Assembly (NCBI GenBank): GCA_040218875.1
Contig: JAVJQP010000008.1
Reading direction: 5' to 3' (one strand)
From: Coleofasciculus sp937127375
GTDB lineage: Bacteria > Cyanobacteriota > Cyanobacteriia > Cyanobacteriales > Coleofasciculaceae
DNA length: 64,000 nt
Shown: positions 8,954 to 17,344 of the stretch, piece after piece
Position numbering within the stretch: position 1 is the stretch's first letter
Layout: every line of letters begins with the position of its first letter
The notes under the pieces: model-generated
The model's database searches: none
What the model was told of the DNA's origin: nothing
The model's input: only the letters and a program-made list of their open reading frames with translations
Program-made: the position numbers and the translations under genes

Positions 8954-9352
8954 ATGCCAGACGTACAGCTTCTTTCTCCCAAACAACATGCTTTCTCTAT
9001 CCAACTCGACTTGCAAAAAATCCAACCTTACTGTGGTACACCTATAGCGGCTGTCTACGCAGATAGTCTGTTGCGAACCTTGAGGACTATTCGTGATCAG
9101 TTTCCCTTTGAACCATTAACCGAAATCCTGATGGCTTTTTACGACGCGATCGCCTTTGAGAATCGCTGGATTGACTATCAGGCTAATCAGTATCAAGGGG
9201 TTCGCGATCTGCTCACCACTTTAGTTGATTCCCCATTGAGTAATGAAGATGTCGAACAAGCCATTTTAAAACTGGAAGATTTGGGCTTCGACACCCTGCC
9301 CTTTTGCGTAAAATTTAACTCTAGTATTGAGCTAGGTAGCGATGAGGACTAA
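8954..9352 (+). CDS. Hypothetical protein upstream of PIN-domain fragment
   Basis: The 132-residue protein starts at MPDVQLLSPKQ. It is soluble, with no signal peptide or recognised domain, and is probably mainly helical in its second half (ENRWIDYQANQYQGVRDLLTTL and on). It ends five bases before the PIN-fragment gene, so the two form an operon. By position it could be the antitoxin or accessory partner of that PIN protein. The frame is intact and codon use looks like the neighbours'. Confidence 0.6.
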   Translation: MPDVQLLSPKQHAFSIQLDLQKIQPYCGTPIAAVYADSLLRTLRTIRDQFPFEPLTEILMAFYDAIAFENRWIDYQANQYQGVRDLLTTLVDSPLSNEDVEQAILKLEDLGFDTLPFCVKFNSSIELGSDED

Positions 9353-9357
9353 ACACT

Positions 9358-9621
9358 ATGCAAGCTAAAGATAGTCCTCAACATTTTCTTGATACCTCCG
9401 TTGTCCGTTCCATGCTATTGGGGACTCAAGCTTATCGGCAGTATTTTAACTCCAACCTTGCCGAACGTCCCCTCTACATCTCCAACTATATACAAATGGA
9501 GATGAAACGCAGCTATTTAGAACACACTGATAATTCCTTTGACTACTTATGTCCACCTATCGAGCAACATCACAACAAGCACCCTTCCGAAAAGCAGGTA
9601 CTTACCGATAGTTCTGGCTAA
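9358..9621 (+). pseudogene. PIN-domain gene, C-terminally truncated
   Basis: The 87-residue frame begins MQAKDSPQHFLDTSVVRSMLLG. LDTSVVR is the PIN-domain first strand with its catalytic Asp, and about 60 residues look like a genuine PIN N terminus (to MEMKRSYLEH). The rest of the domain, with the downstream acidic residues, is absent and is replaced by a low-quality tail running into HIP1 repeats. Known PIN toxins are about 130-200 residues. Most likely a decayed toxin or RNase whose upstream partner survives. Confidence 0.6.
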
Positions 9622-9781
9622 ACAACAGGAATAACTTAAAAGATGGTGCGATCGCCTGTTCTCGTCGGGTCAATTCCATGGTGCGATCGCCTGTTCCCTT
9701 CTGGTCAATTCAATTGTGCGATCGCCTGTTCGGTTAGGGTCAATTCCATCATGCGATCGCGCCAAGCTGATCCGCCAGTCA

Positions 9782-9996
9782 TAAATTTCCAGGTTAGGCT
9801 GTTCCCGATTCTCCATAAAGTCATCCGAAAAAAGGTTTAAGCTTTCTCTTAAATTTTACCAAGGATTAGCTTTAGGAATCAAAATTAAAACATTGCCAAT
9901 TTTTTTAATATAAACTTCGTTGTCCTGAAAATGGAACTCTTGGGGTAATATAATCGCCTGATCATCATCATTAATTAATAATTTTGCTGTCTTCAT
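9782..9996 (-). pseudogene. vapB duplicate with nonsense codon, vapC absent
   Basis: The minus strand from ATG 9994-9996 reads MKTAKLLINDDDQAIILPQEF, about 85% like the copy at 6593-6823, up to ANPW. There CAA has become TAA (9856-9858), and the remainder (NLRESLNLFSDDFMENREQPNLE) continues in frame. Both flanks are duplicated too, but vapC is missing: 'gccagtcat' joins directly to the vapB 3' end. Confidence 0.8.
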
Positions 9997-10142
9997 CTAT
10001 TTTTCGCGGCTGGATACCTCCTCTATATTGCTTATGCGGGGAGAAAAGCCGCGCCTCCTAATAATATAATGACAACAATAACACAAGCATTGAACCAATC
10101 TCGCCGATTCCCTTCCGGTCAATTGAATTGTGCGATCGCTTT

Positions 10143-10227
10143 CTTTTCTCCAACTCCGGTAAGATCCGTATTTGAACCCTTTCGCAATGCCGTCACCCCC
10201 AGTCAAATCCGCAGTTGTCTTTCTAAG
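10143..10227 (+). pseudogene. Fourth DUF4351-gene scrap: leader fused to internal codons
   Basis: Bases 10143-10163 are the conserved leader ('caactccggtaagat'). The sequence then jumps to codons for VFEPFRNAVTPSQIRSCLSK, which lie about 170 bases inside the gene in the other copies, and ends at 'tttctaag'. The 5' leader and an internal piece are joined by a deletion; the rest of the gene is gone. Confidence 0.8.
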
Positions 10228-10269
10228 ATTTGCTAAACTATGAATTAACCATAACTTAGGGATGGACAA

Positions 10270-10686
10270 TGGCTCCGGCTACTGATATTCACCAAAAAGC
10301 GATTCTCTTCGAGACGCTTCGCGAACGCGCTGATTGGACAGCTACCTCAGGACAAATTGATAGCAGTTGTGCAGCTATTGGAATTTTTAGCGCAGCCGCC
10401 TCAGCCGACAACAGTGAGTCCCCAAGAAGCCCAATTGCTTGAGGTGATAGAGAGCCATATCTGTGAAGAGGAACAAGTCCATCTAAACACATTACGCGAT
10501 CGCTGTGAATGGGGTGAACTGAGCGAAGCGGAATATCAGGAACTAATTTGTTACGAAGATTTGTTAGAGGAGAAGCGAGTAAAACGATTAGAAGCCCTGA
10601 TCCAACTCGCGCAGATTAGGAATATTGACCTAATCCGCTTAAACCAACAAATTCAGTTGACATCCCAACCTTCCCATGCCGTCTGA
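10270..10686 (+). pseudogene. Small HNH-associated gene with palindromic insertion near its start
   Basis: In the frame ending TGA 10684-10686 the last 109 codons (from a TTG at 10357) encode a mainly helical, acidic protein (IAVVQLLEFL... EEKRVKRLEAL). Proteins of this kind often precede HNH genes in cyanobacteria. The plausible start MAPATDIHQKAI at 10270 is in a different frame. Between them lies a palindromic insert-like segment (about 10298-10335, 'gacgcttcgcgaacgcgc'). The gene appears to have been frameshifted by that small repeat. Translation from TTG 10357 remains possible. Its stop overlaps the next ATG by 11 bases. Confidence 0.55.
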
Positions 10687-10796
10687 CTATGAACGAATCC
10701 CCACAGCACTGAGCCAGGAAATCGCTCAACCGTCCGGGAGTCGTAAATCTTCGACGCCTACTTATCTTAGCCGGACTGCATCCACCGAATCAGTGA
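10676..10796 (+). pseudogene. HNH endonuclease gene with large internal deletion
   Basis: ATG 10676 opens MPSDYERIPTALSQEIAQ, a typical N-terminal lead-in of cyanobacterial HNH nucleases. After 'ctcaac' (10725) the DNA is identical to the 3' end of the HNH fragment at 1-162 but in another frame. Everything between, including the HNH motif, is gone. 'ctcaac' occurs at the junction in both parents, as expected for recombination at a short homology. Confidence 0.7.
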
Positions 10797-10918
10797 ACAG
10801 AAAGAATCCAAAAGCTTACAATTTGAATGGATTGTAATTATTCATTGATGAGGTACATCTCGCCCCTACCAGGATCGCCTGTTCCCTTCTGGTCAATTCA
10901 ATCATGCGATCGCTCCCT
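10725..10918 (+). repeat. Right copy of island-flanking direct repeat
   Basis: Bases 10725-10819 match 91-185 in 94 of 95 positions; similarity resumes at about 10835 and runs to about 10918. Together the two copies bracket about 10.5 kb of repeat-rich DNA. The rest of the gap to 11010 holds no gene that I can support. Confidence 0.85.
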
Positions 10919-11010
10919 TGGCGCGATCTCTTATTCCTATTCCTGTTAATTGTATTGGGCGTGGTGGAATTATCGTATCCTAAATCTTTAAGTTGGAAAC
11001 CGCATAATCC

Positions 11011-12561
11011 TCAACCTCGAATCACAACAACTGGGCGATCGCAGGGTGTCTTTGCCGACTCTGTGGTGGTGCGTTCAGCAATCGGTGGAAGTCCCTGGCG
11101 CTGGTCAAAAATCACCAGCCAACCTGTCTCCAGCCCTAACCCCGCCAGATACCGATCCAACTGATCGAGTCCAGCTTGTATCGGGTCAGGGCGTCCCTGG
11201 CGCCATACTTTCAACTCCATCGCCAGTGTGACATCCCCATAGCGCAGACATAAGTCCATCCGATCCGAGCCAATAGCATATTCTCGCTCTAGAGTACCGC
11301 CTCCATTCACCACCCGATGCAAAAATGCCATTAAGACCAAATGAGGCGCAATCTCATGGTAGGGGGCGCTTTTGAGTAAGGGTTCCCCATGCTGTCGCCA
11401 AAAGCTGAGAAAGGCTTGCAGCAGTTGCTCTTGATCAAGTTTCCCCTCAGGCGTTAACCAACTGGGGGAAATTTGGGGTAAGGAGGCTTGCGGGGTTTGG
11501 CTTAATACCAGAGGTAACACTTCTTGGTAAATTGGATTCGCGATCGCTAAACCGCCCTGTGAACTCATGCGACACAAGCCTAAATCAATCAGGAATTGCA
11601 AATCATCTTGAGGAATATCCGCTAACTCTTGCCCAATCAACATCGGTTCAATCACCGCCCGCACTCGGTCTTCTCGCAGAATACTAGCTAAACTATCCAG
11701 GTGAGTATCTTGGCGTTGAATCAGAATTTCTTTGGCTGTCTCAATATGATCTACAGTAATCAGTTGAGTCGGTTCAGTAACCAACTCTTCCACAATTTCT
11801 TTGGCTAAGGCATTCACCAACCAGGGTTGACCCTGAGTTAATCCAAACGCTCGCTCTACTGCCTCCCTCTCAAACACCTGCCCGGTTTCAGTAGTATGCT
11901 GCTCGTACAATTGGGCGACTTCGGTACAGGTGAAGTTTCTCAAAGTTAGGGATTTAATCTTGATATTGAACGGACTCGAGGTATTCAGACGGCGACTCCC
12001 TCCAGATGCCAGCTTATAATCTCGTACATCCCGCACCCCAATCAGCGCCAGCGCCTGGGGAAATCCGTTTGGTCGCTTCGGATAACCATTTCTGAGCTGG
12101 CGTAACACAGAAATTAAGGTTTCATCTTGCAGAGAATCAATTTCATCAATGAACACAACCAATGGACGCGAGGACTGTTGCGCCCAAGCACTCAGCGCCG
12201 CCCCAATCTGTCGCCCTGGCTCAGAGACGGGAAACTCTGGAGGATAGAGTTCGGGGGGAAGCCAAAAGGTGGCGTCATCGTTCCAAGCGTCGAGCATCGC
12301 CTTTTCCGCCGCCCCGGGGTCATGGGGAAAGGCGGCGCCCACTTCTGCGGATACCATCACGGCGGTGTATTGCCCAATGGCAGTAAGGTGCTGGGCTAGG
12401 GCAAGCATGGCGGTGGTTTTGCCTGTTTGCCGAGGCGCATGGATGACAAAATAGCCCTGCTGTTCAATCAGTCGCTCTAGCTGGGGTAGCCGAGTTAAGG
12501 GAGGGAGCATGTAGTGAATGTCCGCTTTGCACGGTCCTGCCGTGTTAAACCATTTGGGCAT
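11011..12561 (-). CDS. AAA ATPase with C-terminal PD-(D/E)XK-like domain
   Basis: The 516-residue protein has a P-loop near the N terminus (APRQTGKTT, about residues 41-49) and a Walker B VVFIDEIDSL (about 135-144), then a winged-helix-like segment (about 280-345). The C-terminal domain contains GSDRMDLCLRYG...AMELKVW, which fits the D-x(n)-E-x-K core of a PD-(D/E)XK nuclease-like fold. This layout is known from the 'AAA-like' (AAA_35/AAA-ATPase) family, often annotated ATP-binding protein. No membrane segments. Its role is unknown; such proteins are frequent in cyanobacterial accessory DNA. The start MPKWFNTAGPCKADIHYML is the family-typical opening. Confidence 0.8.
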   Translation of the reverse strand: MPKWFNTAGPCKADIHYMLPPLTRLPQLERLIEQQGYFVIHAPRQTGKTTAMLALAQHLTAIGQYTAVMVSAEVGAAFPHDPGAAEKAMLDAWNDDATFWLPPELYPPEFPVSEPGRQIGAALSAWAQQSSRPLVVFIDEIDSLQDETLISVLRQLRNGYPKRPNGFPQALALIGVRDVRDYKLASGGSRRLNTSSPFNIKIKSLTLRNFTCTEVAQLYEQHTTETGQVFEREAVERAFGLTQGQPWLVNALAKEIVEELVTEPTQLITVDHIETAKEILIQRQDTHLDSLASILREDRVRAVIEPMLIGQELADIPQDDLQFLIDLGLCRMSSQGGLAIANPIYQEVLPLVLSQTPQASLPQISPSWLTPEGKLDQEQLLQAFLSFWRQHGEPLLKSAPYHEIAPHLVLMAFLHRVVNGGGTLEREYAIGSDRMDLCLRYGDVTLAMELKVWRQGRPDPIQAGLDQLDRYLAGLGLETGWLVIFDQRQGLPPIAERTTTESAKTPCDRPVVVIRG

Positions 12562-12632
12562 GGGCAGAGAGCAGGTAAGCCATTTTTCAATCTTACTATC
12601 AAGTTGGGTTGAATCTTCAATTGTGCGATCGC

Positions 12633-12677
12633 CCCCTCCTTGACCCTCCCCTTGGCAAGGGAAGGGTCAAGGAGGGG
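12633..12677. repeat. Long GC-rich inverted repeat
   Basis: 'cccctccttgacc' and 'ggtcaaggagggg' form an almost perfect 45-base palindrome. It is related to the GC-rich blocks of the left island ('ccctcccctt...'). Placed upstream of the AAA gene and before the next plus-strand gene. No T-run on either side, so not a typical terminator. Confidence 0.75.
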
Positions 12678-12784
12678 TAAGATCACCCCAAGAAACCCGG
12701 TTTCTTAACCGATGTATTAGGCTGGTTTTATTGGTGTGGCTGTGTTTCAACTGCCCTAACCCATAATCAATACATTGACAAAAA

Positions 12785-13585
12785 ATGCTGACCCAATCTC
12801 CTCAACCCCTACGCCAATCTCTCATTCCTTCCCTAATTGCCCTCCTCTGTATCATTGCTGTGGGGGTGTTGCAAATTCCCCAACTTAATCAACTCCAAGG
12901 CAAAGGCGAAACTCCTTCTTCCCTAGAACTACAACGCCAAATCGAAGCCGAAAAGGTACGCCTAAATCTCCTCCAGAAAGTACCAACATTCGGATTTGAT
13001 AACCTAGTAGCCGATTGGGTTTTTCTCAATTTCCTGCAATATTTTGGTGATGATAAAGCTCGTGATGTCACCGGCTATCAACTTAGCCCAGACTACTTTG
13101 AAGTGATTCTAACCCGTGACCCCCGCTTCTTAGACGCCTACTTTTTCCTTTCAGGTAGCACATCCCTCTATGCTGGTATGCCAGATCGGTCAGTAGAACT
13201 AATGGAAAAAGGACTCCAGCAGCTTTCCCCCAAAGTCCCTCGCAAATCCTATTACATCTGGCGCTATAAGGCAATTGATGAACTGTTATTCCTCGGTGAC
13301 GCCCAAGCCGCCCGCCAATCCTTTGAGAAAGCCGCAGAATGGGCAAGCACTTATGAAGATGAAGAAAGTCAGTATATTGCCTCAATTTCCCGCCAAACCG
13401 CCCAGTTTCTTGCCCGCAATCCCTCAAGCAAATCAGCCCAAGTCAGTGCTTGGTCAATGGTGCTACAAAACGCTATGGACGATCGCACTCGTCAACGTGC
13501 CATTAATCAGATTGAAGCACTCGGCGGCAAAGTAGTCATCACCCCAGAAGGTGCTGTGAAAATTCAACTCCCACAAAGGGATTAA
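12785..13585 (+). CDS. Conserved cyanobacterial membrane-anchored TPR-like protein
   Basis: The 266-residue protein has an N-terminal membrane anchor (about 17-36, PSLIALLCIIAVGVLQI), followed by helical repeats typical of tetratricopeptide proteins (FLDAYFFLSGSTSLYAG, AARQSFEKAAEWA, SQYIASISRQ). FGFDNLVADWVFLNFLQYFGD is a characteristic block that I recall from an uncharacterised cyanobacterial family. It is probably anchored at the inner side of a periplasmic or lumenal scaffold. No catalytic residues. It stands alone, with repeats downstream. Confidence 0.7.
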   Translation: MLTQSPQPLRQSLIPSLIALLCIIAVGVLQIPQLNQLQGKGETPSSLELQRQIEAEKVRLNLLQKVPTFGFDNLVADWVFLNFLQYFGDDKARDVTGYQLSPDYFEVILTRDPRFLDAYFFLSGSTSLYAGMPDRSVELMEKGLQQLSPKVPRKSYYIWRYKAIDELLFLGDAQAARQSFEKAAEWASTYEDEESQYIASISRQTAQFLARNPSSKSAQVSAWSMVLQNAMDDRTRQRAINQIEALGGKVVITPEGAVKIQLPQRD

Positions 13586-13729
13586 AGTTTGGAGGGAAGC
13601 AGGGGTAGCAGGGGCAGCAGGGGCAGCAGGGGGCAGATGAGGGAGATGAGGGAGATGGGGCAGATGAGTAAGTTAACTCAAAACTCTACCTTAACTGTTA
13701 ACTATTAACTATTCCCTGACAAATGACCT
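13586..13729. repeat. G-rich low-complexity tract
   Basis: Runs of 'gcaggggcagcagg' (about 13598-13632) and 'gatgagggagatg' (about 13637-13668) lie between two convergent genes. Related 'gaagcagggggagcagg' tracts occur at about 16815-16858 and 'gagatgggggagatg' tracts at about 26185-26260. Confidence 0.7.
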
Positions 13730-14185
13730 TCATAAAATACTGCTCATGATCTGTTGTGCAATTATGCCTAACCCATAGCCAACCAGGGAAAAGATGACCA
13801 AAACACTGAAAGCTTTCCATTCACCAAAGTTGGCAACTTGCAAATCTAACCGCACTAACGCCCCGGCTGATAGCAGCACCAGAATTCGGACAAAAACATG
13901 TATCCAGCAGAGAATCAACACTGCCAAAAAAGCGCCCACAATCACGGAAATAAAAGCGCGAGTATCTGACTTCAGCCAACTGCTATAAACGCTCTGAATC
14001 AGCGTTAGTGGGGCAGTTAGGGCTAAATCAATAAATACGATATATATTGCCCCCATCAGCCACAATACCCAAGGTCTATCCGCATCTGCGATTAACTCAG
14101 AAGCCGCGATCAACCAGCCAAAGACGCAATGGGTGGCGAACAAGATCGATAAGGAAGTCCAAGGCAGTTTTTTGACAAACAACAT
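13730..14185 (-). CDS. Hypothetical integral membrane protein
   Basis: The 151-residue protein has about four hydrophobic helices (approximately 10-30, 38-65, 78-110 and 128-150) joined by short loops. It begins MLFVKKLPWTS. No family recognised and no conserved polar motif in the helices beyond single acidic residues (IDLAL). It is convergent with the TPR-like gene, so it is transcribed alone. Length and composition are consistent with a genuine small membrane protein. Confidence 0.6.
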   Translation of the reverse strand: MLFVKKLPWTSLSILFATHCVFGWLIAASELIADADRPWVLWLMGAIYIVFIDLALTAPLTLIQSVYSSWLKSDTRAFISVIVGAFLAVLILCWIHVFVRILVLLSAGALVRLDLQVANFGEWKAFSVLVIFSLVGYGLGIIAQQIMSSIL

Positions 14186-14569
14186 AGCCTAGAGCCTCGG
14201 TTGGTGTAATACATCTCGCCTCACCAGCAAACATTACAATTGGCTACGATCAAGTTCACAACCAATCACTGATCGAGATCGCAATCCTCAGGCGGATTAA
14301 TTTTGCATACTAGCTAATGACTGAACTCTAGCCGAGTCATCAATAGGGAACACACAAATAGCCGACAGGTTCTCCCCATAGAGACTGTCGGTTTTTTATA
14401 CTTGATCATCAAGGATTTGTCAATAAATCATTGAGGATTGGTGAGATGAGGCGGTGATTGGGAAAATTGGGAATCTATACTTATGAGCAAAATGCTTCCC
14501 CATCCCGAATCCCGAATCCCGAATCACCAATCCAAAGGTGACCTGATGACCAAGTAATGTTGTCTCGAG
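14186..14569. other. Intergenic region with possible small-RNA gene
   Basis: No ORF of note. A strong plus-strand terminator-like hairpin (14362-14397) has no protein gene upstream on that strand, so an independent transcript could start about 100-150 bases before it. Bases 14500-14535 repeat 'aatcccgaatcccgaat'. Otherwise nothing recognised. Confidence 0.4.
14362..14397 (+). terminator. Rho-independent terminator without an upstream gene
   Basis: Stem CCGACAG/CTGTCGG with a 16-base loop, followed at once by TTTTTT. On the plus strand no coding region precedes it for 700 bases. It could end a small RNA. Confidence 0.6.
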
Positions 14570-15055
14570 TCAGGACATCGATTGAATGATGTAATCAAAA
14601 TAAGGAGCCGCTTCCATGGCATCTTCCTGACTTAGCAACTCCAAGGAGGCATTTTTGAGGCAACGAATCGATTCGACCATTCCGGCGACGGGGACGCCAA
14701 GAGAGTTATACATCTCCTTGACCCCAATCAAACCAATTTTTTCAATCGGTTCCTTTCCTCCAGCTAGAACACCATAGGTAATCAATCGCAAATACCAGCC
14801 ATAGTCCCGTAGGCATAGCGATCGCTGGCGCTCCCCATAAGCATTGCCTCCTGGTGAGATAAAGTCAGGACGCTTTTGCCAGAGCTGCTTACTGGCTTCC
14901 TGGACAATCTTCTTTTCATTTTCTGCTAGGGTGGAAGCGATACGCATCCGTTGCTCACCCGTCTGCAAAAAGGCTTTAATACCCATCAGTTCACCGGAGC
15001 TGGGATACCGCAGCTCGTCGTCGGCTTGGAGGATAACTTGGCTAACTACGCTCAT
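14570..15055 (-). CDS. apcD: Allophycocyanin-B alpha-type subunit ApcD
   Basis: The 161-residue protein is a phycobilisome core subunit. ApcD is a terminal emitter that passes excitation energy from the core to chlorophyll, mainly towards photosystem I. It has the full allophycocyanin alpha fold: MSVVSQVILQADDELRYPSSGEL, the bilin-attachment Cys in CLRDYGWYLRL and the conserved GVKEMYNSLGVP. The NEKKIVQEASKQLWQKRPDFISPGGNAYGERQR segment is ApcD-like rather than ApcA-like. Full length for the family. It is monocistronic, as apcD usually is, apart from the apcABC operon. The 318-base upstream region presumably holds its promoter. Confidence 0.95.
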   Translation of the reverse strand: MSVVSQVILQADDELRYPSSGELMGIKAFLQTGEQRMRIASTLAENEKKIVQEASKQLWQKRPDFISPGGNAYGERQRSLCLRDYGWYLRLITYGVLAGGKEPIEKIGLIGVKEMYNSLGVPVAGMVESIRCLKNASLELLSQEDAMEAAPYFDYIIQSMS

Positions 15056-15373
15056 CTTATTGGGTTAACTTAGATAACATTTGTAGTTTAGCGACTCAAG
15101 CTACAACAAATAAAGTCAGTCGAGCGAAAAGTTTTCGGTTGAGACGCGGCGCTCCAGGTGTAGGGGGGCTCCAGGTGTTCCAGGTGCAGTAACCAAAGTT
15201 AGCGGTCGCAAGAAGCAAAAAGTCAAGTGTAGGGGCGGGTTTAGGGACTAATGCTAATTAAGACCAATAACTGAACAACAAAACCCGCCCTTCTTAGCCA
15301 TCCCTTATACGCCTCTTTTGTAACAATCTGGCAATCCCTTTGGTCACTATTCACACATCTACATTTTATTTTT
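15056..15373. repeat. Intergenic region with a hairpin repeat of the GGGGCGGGTTT family
   Basis: The apcD promoter must lie here. 'gctccaggtg' is tandemly repeated near 15149-15185. At 15229-15290 outer arms GTAGGGGCGGGTTT and AAACCCGCCC enclose about 40 bases, as in the copies at 18547-18608 and 41067-41130. Confidence 0.65.
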
Positions 15374-16780
15374 ATGGATCACTCTGTCTCCTCGCCCCCT
15401 CGTCCCCCCGTTTCCCCTGATCAGTGGCAACAAGGTCAACTGGTGGAACTGACGATCGCAGACCTAAATGATCGGGGCGATGGTGTGGGACGGTTGGGGA
15501 ATCGCGTCGTTTTTGTCCCCAACACGGTAACCGGGGATCACGTCCGCGTCAGACTGGTGCGGGTCAAACCCAATTACGCGATCGCGAAACTGGATCAACT
15601 TCTCGAACCCTCTCCCCATCGCATTCGCCCCCACTGCATCGTGGCAGATAAATGTGGCGGTTGTCAGTGGCAGCATGTTGATCCCCAGTATCAGCGATCA
15701 GTCAAAGAAAATCTGATAGAGCAAGCCTTAACTCGTATCGGCGGCTTCACTTCAATCGAAATCGCCCCGATTTTAAGCGCTGACTCTCCCCTAGCTTACC
15801 GGAACAAAGCCACCTATCCGATGCGGCGATCGCCAACGGGTCAAGTTCAAGCTGGGTATTACCAGAAAGGGACGCATCAGCTAATTAACCTGAATCAATG
15901 CCCCGTTCAAGATGATCGCTTAAATCCCCTATTAGCCCAAATCAAGCAGGATATTCAGCAACAAGGTTGGTCAATCTACAACGAACGCCGTCATCAAGGG
16001 CGATTGCGTCACCTGTCACTGCGGATTGGACGCCGGACTGGGGAAATGCTTTTAACCTTAGTCACAACTGATGCCAATTTAACCAATCTGGAAACGCAAG
16101 CCCAAACCTGGCTCGATCGCGATCCTAACCTGGTGGGTGTTTGTGTGAATGTGAATCCCCACCGTACCAATGTCATTTTCGGTGATCAAACCCATTGTGT
16201 CCGAGGTCAACCGTATCTGCGGGAGATATTCGCGGATTTAGAGTTTCAATTAAGACCCGATACCTTTTTCCAAGTCAACACCGAAGCCGCAGCAGCTTTA
16301 TTCAATGTGATTCAGCACAAGCTGGCACTCCAAGGAACAGAATATCTCGTCGATGCCTATTGTGGCATTGGTACATTCACCCTACCCTTAGCTAAACAGG
16401 TACATCAGGCATTGGGGATCGAAGTGCAAGGGACAGCCGTGGAGCAAGCCCAAATCAATGCCCAGATTAATGGGATTACCAATGTCACTTTTGAGACAGG
16501 AACAGTGGAAACTGTGCTGCCGCAACTGGGGATCACGCCAGATATCGTATTACTCGACCCGCCACGCCAGGGCTGCAACCTCCAAGTGATTGATACCCTG
16601 CTGTCAGTTCTACCTCAACGCCTTGTCTACATTAGCTGCAAGCCAGCCACCCTAGCACGGGATATTAAACGCCTCTGTCATCTGGGTGGCTATCAATTAA
16701 CCCACGTTCAACCAGCAGACTTCTTTAGCCAAACACCCCATGTTGAGTGCGCGGCGTTCCTGGAGAAACAGGAGGGATGA
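15374..16780 (+). CDS. rlmD: 23S rRNA (uracil-5-)-methyltransferase RlmD/RumA family
   Basis: The 468-residue protein is an S-adenosylmethionine-dependent RNA m5U methyltransferase. Domains in order: TRAM RNA-binding domain (about 17-75, GDGVGRLGNRVVFV), an iron-sulfur cysteine cluster (CIVADKCGGCQWQH, plus NQCPVQ), and the Rossmann catalytic domain with DAYCGIGTF (SAM motif), LLDPPRQGC, and the nucleophilic Cys in VYISCKPATLARD. Near the end HVECAAFLEK matches the catalytic base region. The start ATG lies in a normal position before the TRAM domain. Cyanobacteria usually have one or two family members, so the exact target base (U1939, U747 or other) is inferred. Confidence 0.9.
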   Translation: MDHSVSSPPRPPVSPDQWQQGQLVELTIADLNDRGDGVGRLGNRVVFVPNTVTGDHVRVRLVRVKPNYAIAKLDQLLEPSPHRIRPHCIVADKCGGCQWQHVDPQYQRSVKENLIEQALTRIGGFTSIEIAPILSADSPLAYRNKATYPMRRSPTGQVQAGYYQKGTHQLINLNQCPVQDDRLNPLLAQIKQDIQQQGWSIYNERRHQGRLRHLSLRIGRRTGEMLLTLVTTDANLTNLETQAQTWLDRDPNLVGVCVNVNPHRTNVIFGDQTHCVRGQPYLREIFADLEFQLRPDTFFQVNTEAAAALFNVIQHKLALQGTEYLVDAYCGIGTFTLPLAKQVHQALGIEVQGTAVEQAQINAQINGITNVTFETGTVETVLPQLGITPDIVLLDPPRQGCNLQVIDTLLSVLPQRLVYISCKPATLARDIKRLCHLGGYQLTHVQPADFFSQTPHVECAAFLEKQEG

Positions 16781-17344
16781 GGGAGTTATCAGTTATCAGT
16801 GAGCCAGTTATCAGGAGCAGGGGAAGCAGGGGGAGCAGGGGAAGCAGGGGGAGATGGGGAAGTTAACTCAAAATTCTACCTTACCTGCTCCCTGTTCCCT
16901 GTTCCCTGTTCCCTGTTCCCTAATGAATGACGAATCCCCAATTTAAAACAAAGCTCTGGTGTTTAAAGGAGAGTTTCGATACAATAGTAGATAAAGTCCA
17001 TTCTCTAACTAATTCAGAGAAAAACTACCCCTTAGAAAAAAATTTGACTTATCATACCACAATCTACCAATAAATGGGCAGTAGTTGAAAGTATTCACCA
17101 CAACCATAAGAAGCTCACCAAGCTGCTGACGTTCAGAGAAACTCAAGATTGAGCATGAGGATTCTACAAAATTTGATCAGCGCATTCAAAGATTAGGGTG
17201 CTAGTATACAAAATCTGGACAAACCTTTATTATAACTCATACCTGAGTGTGGAGAGTCTGGTTTGAGAAAAATGAGATCAAAAAACACGGCAATAGCCCG
17301 TGTCATGCATCCAGTCCACCAACAAAAAGTTAGGGGTTTTTTAA
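16781..17344. repeat. Intergenic region with heptamer tandem repeat
   Basis: A (GTTCCCT)n array lies at about 16884-16920 and G-rich 'gaagcagggg' tracts at about 16815-16858. From 16930 to 17344 the sequence is ordinary and AT-rich, with no gene. GGGG at 17333-17336 is a possible ribosome site for the GTG at 17345. Confidence 0.7.

Noticed and set aside
12127..12454. Plus-strand ORFs within the AAA gene
   Set aside because: Antisense shadows of a well-supported coding region.
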